The notes beneath the pieces are model-generated. The model ran no database searches. It saw nothing but the letters and a program-made list of their open reading frames with translations, and was not told the DNA's origin. From Streptomyces zhaozhouensis (GTDB lineage Bacteria; Actinomycetota; Actinomycetes; Streptomycetales; Streptomycetaceae): a stretch of DNA of 64,000 nt. A program made the translations under genes and the position numbers. The stretch spans positions 248,001-312,000 of the forward strand of contig NZ_OCNE01000001.1 in assembly GCF_900230195.1 (NCBI RefSeq), written 5' to 3'. Below, in pieces: positions 56,737 through 64,000 of this stretch (position 1 is the first letter of the stretch; each line of letters begins with the position of its first letter).

Positions 56737-57405
56737 CTACCGATCTTCCCCCGGGGCCGGGGAGACGCGTCCGAGGGCCGGACGCTCCCGGAGCCGGCGC
56801 GCCAGACCGGCCGCCGCCGCCTCGGGGTCGTCGGCCTCGGTGATCGCCCGCACCACCACCACACGGCGTGCTCCGGCGTCCAGCACCTCGTCCAGATTCT
56901 CAGCGTCGATGCCACCGATGGCAAACCAGGGCAGCCCAGCAGCGCGGGAGGCGGCATAACGGACCAGTGGGAGACCCGGCGCCGGACGTCCGGGCTTGGT
57001 GGGGGTGGGCCAGCAGGGGCCGACGCAGAAGTACCCGACCTCGGGGTCGGCGAGCGCGGCGTCCACCTCCTCCGGCGCGTGCGTGGAGCGGCCGATCACC
57101 GTGCCCGGACCGAGCACGGCGCGCGCCGCGGCCACCGGCAGGTCGCCCTGGCCGAGGTGGAGCACGTCGGGCCGCGCGGCGTGGGCGACGTCCGCCCGGT
57201 CGTTCACCGCCAGCAGCCGCCCGTGCCGGCGGCAGGCGTCGGCGAAGACCCGCAGGTACGCCAGCTCCTCGGCGGCCTCGAGCTCCTTGTCGCGCAACTG
57301 GACGATGTCCACACCGCCGGCCAGCGCCGCGTCCAGGAACTCGGGCAGGTCGCCCTGGCGTCGGCGGGCGTCCGTGCACAGGTAGAGCCGGGCGTCGGTG
57401 AGCAT
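56737..57405 (-). CDS. thiE: Thiamine-phosphate synthase
   Basis: ThiE joins hydroxymethylpyrimidine pyrophosphate and thiazole phosphate to thiamine phosphate. The 222-residue product has D-I-V-Q-L-R-D-K (near 35), [10 protein letters not shown] near 65, L-H-L-G-Q-G-D-L near 82, G-R-S-T-H near 105 and F-A-I-G-G-I near 161. ATG at 57405 has GGGGGA about 6 bases upstream. It is separated from the thiOSG operon by two minus-strand genes, and no THI riboswitch is seen before it. Confidence 0.95.
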   Translation of the reverse strand: MLTDARLYLCTDARRRQGDLPEFLDAALAGGVDIVQLRDKELEAAEELAYLRVFADACRRHGRLLAVNDRADVAHAARPDVLHLGQGDLPVAAARAVLGPGTVIGRSTHAPEEVDAALADPEVGYFCVGPCWPTPTKPGRPAPGLPLVRYAASRAAGLPWFAIGGIDAENLDEVLDAGARRVVVVRAITEADDPEAAAAGLARRLRERPALGRVSPAPGEDR

Positions 57406-57427
57406 CGCGGGTCCCCCTGGGGATGGT

Positions 57428-57464
57428 GCCGGTGGCGGCCCCGGGCTCCGGGACCGCCACCGGC
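57428..57464 (-). terminator. Terminator after Rv2175c-like gene
   Basis: GCCGGTGGCGG (57428-57438) and its exact complement (57454-57464) with a 15-base loop that is itself partly paired (CCCGG/CCGGG). It separates the Rv2175c-like gene from thiE-metF. Confidence 0.7.
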
Positions 57465-57471
57465 TGGTGGG

Positions 57472-57837
57472 CTACACGGCGAGCGCCTGGGCGCGGCGCT
57501 TCACCTCCGTCCCGCGATTCTCCCGCAGGGCCTGCGCCGGCGTGCCGGGCAGGCTGTCATCCGGCGTGAAGAGCCACTCCAGCATCTCCTCGTCGCTGAA
57601 GCCGTCGTCCCGCAGCAGCGTGAGGGTGCCCGTCAGGCCGCGGACGATCCGGTCCTCGCCGATGAAGGCGGCCGGCACGTGGAGCGCGCGGTTCTCGCCG
57701 CGGCGCACCGCGATCAGCTGGCCCTCCTTGACCAGCTGGCGGACCCGGGTGACTTCCAGGCCCAGGACTTCCGCGATCTCGGGGAGGGTCAGCCAGGCGG
57801 GGACGAGAGCGTCGGTCTTCGCATCAATCTCGGTCAC
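57472..57837 (-). CDS. Rv2175c-family DNA-binding protein
   Basis: The 121-residue protein has a winged helix-turn-helix (about 15-70), with W-L-T-L-P-E-I-A-E-V-L-G-L and R-V-R-Q-L-V-K-E-G-Q-L, and a C-terminal part with L-T-L-L-R-D-D-G-F and E-M-L-E-W-L-F. It matches the Rv2175c family, whose mycobacterial member is a DNA-binding substrate of a Ser/Thr kinase. Here a kinase gene lies 5 kb away. GTG at 57837 fits the homologues' start (x-T-E-I-D-A-K-T-D). GGAGGG directly abuts the GTG, which is an unusually short spacing. Confidence 0.9.
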   Translation of the reverse strand: MTEIDAKTDALVPAWLTLPEIAEVLGLEVTRVRQLVKEGQLIAVRRGENRALHVPAAFIGEDRIVRGLTGTLTLLRDDGFSDEEMLEWLFTPDDSLPGTPAQALRENRGTEVKRRAQALAV

Positions 57838-57869
57838 CCCTCCAGCCTGCCATCTCCCACCGACAACCG

Positions 57870-59072
57870 TCAGCGGGCCGCCGACTTGAGGGGGACGTCG
57901 GGGTCGGCGAGCAGCGCCCGGTCGACCGCGGCGCGCCGGTCGACGAGCCGCCGTCCCTGGAGCAGGTCGCGCGGCCGGTCCACGGCCAGCACCGCCGCCA
58001 ACGCGCCGTCGCGCAGCCAGCAGGCGCTCCACCCCCGCCCCGCCGCGCCCGGCTCGCCGCGCCGGACCAGCTCGTCCCCCGCGCGGTGCTCGCCGACGTA
58101 CTGGAGGTACCGGCCGAACTGGCTCGACCAGAAGTACGGCACGGGATCGTGGGTGGCCCGCTCGCCCAGCAGAGTGGCCGCGACGGTGCGCGGGCCGACC
58201 AGCGCGTTGTCCCAGTGGTGCGTCAGCAGGCGGCGCCCGGAGCGCGCGGAGGGGTAGGAGGCGCAGTCGCCGACGGCGTACACGCCCCGGGCGGCGGTCG
58301 CCAGCGCGGCGTCGGCCAGCACGGCCCCGTCCTCGCCGAGCGGGACGCCCGAGCCGGCCAGCCAGTCGGTGTCCGGGCGGGAGCCGATGCCGACCAGCAC
58401 CGCGTCGGCGCCCAGCACCGTGCCGTCGGCCAGCTCCACCTCGCCGTCCCGGACGGCGGTCACCGGCACACCGGTGCGCAGCTCGGCCCCGGCCTCGGCG
58501 TACCAGTCGGCCATCGGGCCGGCGACCTCGGCGGGCAGCGCGCCGGCCAGCGGGTGCGGCCCGGCCTCGACGACCGTGACGGCGCACCCCGCGGCGCGGG
58601 CCGCGGTGGCGACCTCGGCGCCGATCCAGCCGGCGCCGACGATCACCAGACCGCCGCCGCCTGCCAGCACCGGGCGCAGCCGTTCGGCATCGTCCCTCGT
58701 GCGCAGAGTCACGACGTTCGGCAGGCCCGCCGTGCCCGGTAGGTCCAGTGCCAGGGCGCCACAGGCCAGAACAACGGCATCGTAGTCCAGCGGGCCGCCG
58801 TCAGTCTCCAAACGACGTGCCTCGACGTTCAGTTGCGTGGCTGTGCGGCCCAGCGCCAACGCGATGTCGAGTGCGGCGAAGTCGACGGCCAGCTCCAGCT
58901 CCGCCGGCTGTCCCCGCAGCAGCTCCTTGGAGAGCGGCGGCCGGTCGTAGGGCCGGTGCGGTTCGGCGCCGAGCAGCGTCAGCGGGCCGGTCCAGCCGCC
59001 CTCGCGCAGCGCCTGTGCGGTGGTGGCGCCGGCCAGGCCGGCGCCGACGATCACGATGCGTCCCGAAGTCAC
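57870..59072 (-). CDS. FAD-dependent NAD(P)H oxidoreductase, ferredoxin-reductase-like
   Basis: The 400-residue two-dinucleotide-binding flavoprotein has an FAD fold (I-V-G-A-G-L-A-G-A near 8), R-P-Y-D-R-P-P-L-S-K (near 41), a second Rossmann motif V-G-A-G-W-I-G-A-E near 145 and G-V-Y-A-V-G-D-C-A near 265. This is the rubredoxin/ferredoxin reductase type. The C-terminal part contains W-S-S-Q-F-G. GTG at 59072. It runs divergently from the thi riboswitch operon. Redox partner unknown. Confidence 0.92.
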   Translation of the reverse strand: MTSGRIVIVGAGLAGATTAQALREGGWTGPLTLLGAEPHRPYDRPPLSKELLRGQPAELELAVDFAALDIALALGRTATQLNVEARRLETDGGPLDYDAVVLACGALALDLPGTAGLPNVVTLRTRDDAERLRPVLAGGGGLVIVGAGWIGAEVATAARAAGCAVTVVEAGPHPLAGALPAEVAGPMADWYAEAGAELRTGVPVTAVRDGEVELADGTVLGADAVLVGIGSRPDTDWLAGSGVPLGEDGAVLADAALATAARGVYAVGDCASYPSARSGRRLLTHHWDNALVGPRTVAATLLGERATHDPVPYFWSSQFGRYLQYVGEHRAGDELVRRGEPGAAGRGWSACWLRDGALAAVLAVDRPRDLLQGRRLVDRRAAVDRALLADPDVPLKSAAR

Positions 59073-59126
59073 GGCGCCAGCCTACGAGCCGGCGCCGCCG
59101 CCCCGGGTACTACGCTGGCCGGCGGA

Positions 59127-59222
59127 ACGAACCCACGGGAGCCCGGCCGCACCGGGCTGAGAGGGAGGCTCGCGGCCTCCGACCGTACGTACCTGATCCG
59201 GGTCATGCCGGCGCAGGGAGGA
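59127..59222 (+). ncRNA. TPP (THI-box) riboswitch
   Basis: CTGAGAGG at 59157-59164 and ACCTGATCCGGGTCATGCC at 59191-59209, followed by GCGCAGGGAG, are the two conserved halves of the thiamine pyrophosphate aptamer. The 3' end (GGGAG) runs into GGGAGGAGG (59216-59224), the thiO ribosome site, so binding of TPP should block translation. No terminator hairpin lies between the aptamer and thiO. Boundaries are estimated from the conserved core. Confidence 0.93.
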
Positions 59223-59233
59223 GGCGAGACGCC

Positions 59234-61502
<2,269 letters not shown>

Positions 61503-61608
61503 TATACGCTTCCGCCACGTCCCGGGCGGGGGGACGCCCGCCGCACCGAGGCCGGCGCCCGGCCCGCGCGGGCACCGCGACCCCGTCTCCCTCGCTCCTG
61601 GAGCCCAG

Positions 61609-62769
61609 TTGAGCACTCCGCACCCGCCTGGGCAGCCGGCCGGCGACCAGGACAGACCCGACGCGCCCGCACCGCCGCAGGCGCCGCCTCCGCCACCCCA
61701 GGCCCCGCCTCCGCCGCCGCCCCCGCCGCCTCGGGAACCGTTGGCCGTCTGGGCGTTCGTGGCCTCGCTGGTGGCGCTCTTCCCGGTGGCCCTGGCACTG
61801 GGCGTGGTGGCGCTCGGCCGCCTCGCCGGCGGGCGCGGGCGCGGCCGGGGGCTCGCGACGGCGGCGCTGGCGCTGGCCGGCGCGCAGGTGGTGGCGCTGG
61901 CGGTCGGCGTCTCCTGGACGGTCATGGAGGACGACGTGTCCGGGAACCGCGTCGCGGAGGCCCGTGAGCGGGAACGTCCGGACGACGAAGAACCCGGCGG
62001 CGAGGCCCCCGACGAAGGACGCGGGGAGCGCGAGGAGTTGGTCTTCGGCGACGTCGAGGCGGGCGACTGCTTCGACACCGTGTACGGCATGGAGGCCACG
62101 GCCGACAGCGTCACCGTGGTGCCCTGCGAGGGGCCCCACGACGGCGAGGTGTTCGGGGCGGTCCAGCTGACCGAGTACCTCCCGGACGACGCGTTCCCCG
62201 GCGCCGACGTACTGCTGGAGCACGCCGAGCGGGAGTGTTCCCGGCTCGTGCCCCCGTATGTGCTGGACACCTGGGCGGTGCCGCTGGACGTGACGACGGC
62301 GTACTACCGCCCGGAGCCCGAGGGGTGGGAGTGGGGCGACCGGGAGATCCTCTGCTTCTTCGGCCAGCTCGACGGCGAACCGCTGACCGGCTCGCTGCGC
62401 GGGGACGCCGCCGCGCTGGACGCCGAGTCGCTGGCGTACCTGGAGCTGACCGGCCCGCTGGAGATCGCCGTCTGGGCCGAGCCGGTGCGCGGCACGGTGA
62501 ACGTGGCGGGCGGCCGGCTCTGGGCGCGGGAGATGGTGGCGGCGATCGAGGACGAGACCGAGGCCCTGCCGGCCCATGACTGGTCGCTGATCGCCGAGCC
62601 CGTGGCCCGGCTCGTCGAGGCCAGGGAGGTCAGCCTCGGCGTCTGGCGCGAGGCGGCCTCCGCGCGGGACGAGGATTCCTTCTGGGCCGCGGTGGACGAG
62701 GGATACGCGACGATGGGCATCGACGTGGAGTTCGAGATCCGCGAACTGCTGGGCCTGGCCACGGAGTAG
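61609..62769 (+). CDS. DUF4190/septum-formation-domain membrane protein
   Basis: The 386-residue protein has a Pro-rich N-terminus (runs of Pro at about 20-40), two membrane helices (about 46-67 and 77-100), an acidic linker and an extracytoplasmic septum-formation domain. That domain starts F-G-D-V-E-A-G-D-C-F-D-T-V with paired Cys (D-C-F, P-C-E-G-P-H, E-C-S, L-C-F-F). The H of G-P-H-D-G-E-V-F-G is typical. TTG at 61609 was chosen because GGAG lies 5 bases upstream and no ATG or GTG fits. It is not coupled to thiG (106-base gap). Role in division is inferred from the domain name. Confidence 0.85.
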   Translation: MSTPHPPGQPAGDQDRPDAPAPPQAPPPPPQAPPPPPPPPPREPLAVWAFVASLVALFPVALALGVVALGRLAGGRGRGRGLATAALALAGAQVVALAVGVSWTVMEDDVSGNRVAEARERERPDDEEPGGEAPDEGRGEREELVFGDVEAGDCFDTVYGMEATADSVTVVPCEGPHDGEVFGAVQLTEYLPDDAFPGADVLLEHAERECSRLVPPYVLDTWAVPLDVTTAYYRPEPEGWEWGDREILCFFGQLDGEPLTGSLRGDAAALDAESLAYLELTGPLEIAVWAEPVRGTVNVAGGRLWAREMVAAIEDETEALPAHDWSLIAEPVARLVEAREVSLGVWREAASARDEDSFWAAVDEGYATMGIDVEFEIRELLGLATE

Positions 62770-62969
62770 CCGTGCCCGGCGGCGGCTCGCGGCCGCCCGC
62801 GGCAGCCCGGACGGGGGCGCGGGGAACGGCGCGAGCGCCCCGCCACCGGGACGGGGACGAGGTCCCGCCCGAGCAGCCCGGCACCGCTGTCGGCCCTCCG
62901 CCACCCGGCACTTTCGTCACCGTTCCGTCGCGGTCCGGCCGCCGGGCGCGAGGGTGTCCCGGACGGCCG

Positions 62970-62975
62970 TAAAAT
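62970..62975 (+). promoter_or_regulatory. Candidate -10 TAAAAT for leaderless kinase message
   Basis: TAAAAT is AT-rich in GC-rich surroundings and ends 8 bases before the GTG start. The -35 region (near 62950) has no good match. Confidence 0.5.
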
Positions 62976-62983
62976 CGAGCGCT

Positions 62984-64000
62984 GTGGACGCCACCCTGCA
63001 CGACCCGCTGATCGGACACGTGCTCGACGGCCGGTATCGGGTCGTCGAGCGAATCGCCGTGGGTGGCATGGCCACGGTCTACCGGGCGGTGGACACCCGG
63101 CTCGACCGGGTGCTGGCGTTGAAGGTGATGCACCCGGCGCTGGTCTCGGACGCCGGGTTCGTGGCGCGGTTCATCCGGGAGGCCAAGGCCGTCGCGCGGC
63201 TGGACCACCCCAACATCGTGGGCGTGCTGGACCAGGGGGCGGACGGCGCCTACGTCTATCTGGCGATGGAGTACGTCGACGGCTGCACGCTGCGCGACGT
63301 GCTGCGTGAGCGCGGCGCGCTGGCCGTGCGGCCGGCGCTGGAGATCCTGGAGCCGATGCTGGCCGGTCTCGCCGCCGCGCACCGGGCGGGCCTGGTGCAC
63401 CGCGACATCAAGCCGGAGAACGTGCTGATCGGCTCGGACGGCCGGGTCAAGGTCGCGGACTTCGGGCTGGTGCGCGGCGTGGACAGCCAGACCTCGGCGG
63501 ACACGGGTTCGCTGCTCGGCACCGTCTCCTACCTGGCGCCCGAGCAGATCGAGAGCGGCGCGGTCGACGCGCGCACCGACGTGTACGCGTGCGGCGTGCT
63601 GCTGTACGAGATGCTGACCGGCGGCAAGCCGCACTCCGGGGACTCGCCGGCGCAGGTGCTCTTCGCGCATGTCCACCACGACGTGCCCGCCCCCTCGGAG
63701 GCGGTTCCGGAGCTCGCGCCGCAACTGGACCAGCTGGTGGCCGCGGCCACCGCCAGGACCCCGGCGCGCCGGCTGGGCGACGCGGCGGCGATGCTGGCGC
63801 AGGCCAGGGGCGCGCGGGCGGCGCTGAGCGACGCCCAGCTCGACGCCAGGCCGCCGGCCGCCAGGGACGAGGCGGACGGCGGGGACGGCGGGGACGGTCC
63901 CGTCGGGTCGGAGGACAGGACGCGGCGTGTGTCGCGGTCGCCCGGCGTGGTGCGCCGGGAGCCGGCCGAGGTGCACCACACGGCCCGCATCGATCTGCCG
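62984..64000 (+). CDS. Serine/threonine protein kinase, N-terminal part (cut by right edge)
   Basis: The 339 visible residues hold a whole kinase domain (about 16-275): G-loop G-G-M-A-T-V-Y (27-33), Lys47, catalytic loop H-R-D-I-K-P-E-N (139-146), D-F-G (159-161) and activation loop T-S-A-D-T-G-S-L-L-G-T with A-P-E-Q. This is the PknB-type kinase; in Streptomyces the gene at this position carries extracellular PASTA repeats, but none can be seen before the edge. GTG at 62984 is 8 bases after TAAAAT (62970-62975), so the message is probably leaderless. Confidence 0.93.
   Translation, partial: MDATLHDPLIGHVLDGRYRVVERIAVGGMATVYRAVDTRLDRVLALKVMHPALVSDAGFVARFIREAKAVARLDHPNIVGVLDQGADGAYVYLAMEYVDGCTLRDVLRERGALAVRPALEILEPMLAGLAAAHRAGLVHRDIKPENVLIGSDGRVKVADFGLVRGVDSQTSADTGSLLGTVSYLAPEQIESGAVDARTDVYACGVLLYEMLTGGKPHSGDSPAQVLFAHVHHDVPAPSEAVPELAPQLDQLVAAATARTPARRLGDAAAMLAQARGARAALSDAQLDARPPAARDEADGGDGGDGPVGSEDRTRRVSRSPGVVRREPAEVHHTARIDLP

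Overview
The window is very GC-rich actinobacterial chromosome. It almost certainly comes from Streptomyces or a close relative in the Streptomycetaceae. The evidence is the gene order (hisD to dnaE to ileS to the division and cell-wall cluster to moxR to metF/thi genes to a Ser/Thr kinase), FtsZ and SepF sequences of Streptomyces type, a long DivIVA with a Gly/Pro/Gln-rich linker, frequent GTG starts, and a T-box in front of ileS. It is ordinary core chromosome: I see no insertion sequence, prophage, integrase, CRISPR array, tRNA or rRNA. Both edges cut genes, hisD on the left and a Ser/Thr kinase on the right.

Left third (1-22.7 kb). This holds housekeeping and envelope genes on both strands: hisD (partial), a LON-domain protein, a YbaK-type deacylase, a hyaluronan-synthase-like glycosyltransferase translationally coupled to a 53-residue membrane peptide carrying LAATG, an ABC exporter with a linked membrane protein, a NYN-domain protein, an ECF-type sigma factor with a coupled membrane partner, dnaE, a membrane protein plus DsbA-like thioredoxin pair, a Ser/Thr kinase, a dienelactone-hydrolase-like enzyme, an MscS channel, a Na+/H+ antiporter, rluD, lspA and a DksA/TraR-type zinc protein.

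Middle (22.7-44.8 kb). ileS lies on the plus strand behind a T-box leader that looks translational. Converging on it from the right is one long minus-strand series: rsmH, ftsL, ftsI, murE, murF, mraY, murD, ftsW, murG, ftsQ, ftsZ, pgeF, yggS, sepF, yggT, divIVA. These genes make lipid II, assemble the Z-ring and its membrane tether (FtsZ, SepF), build the septal wall (FtsW, FtsI, FtsQ, FtsL) and direct polar growth (DivIVA). Many neighbours share 4-base GTGA/ATGA overlaps. A strong candidate promoter lies before rsmH and another, with two dyads, before ftsZ.

Right third (44.9-64 kb). It holds a beta-carbonic anhydrase; a moxR / DUF58 / transglutaminase operon; DUF3040; a HEPN-methyltransferase pair divergent from a tetR / FAD-oxidoreductase pair across a repeat-bearing intergenic region; a membrane protein with a disordered Tyr/Gly-rich tail; thiE-metF; an Rv2175c-type DNA-binding protein; a ferredoxin-reductase-like flavoprotein; a TPP riboswitch driving thiO-thiS-thiG; a septum-formation-domain membrane protein; and the start of a second Ser/Thr kinase. 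Perfect inverted repeats at most convergent junctions look like bidirectional terminators.
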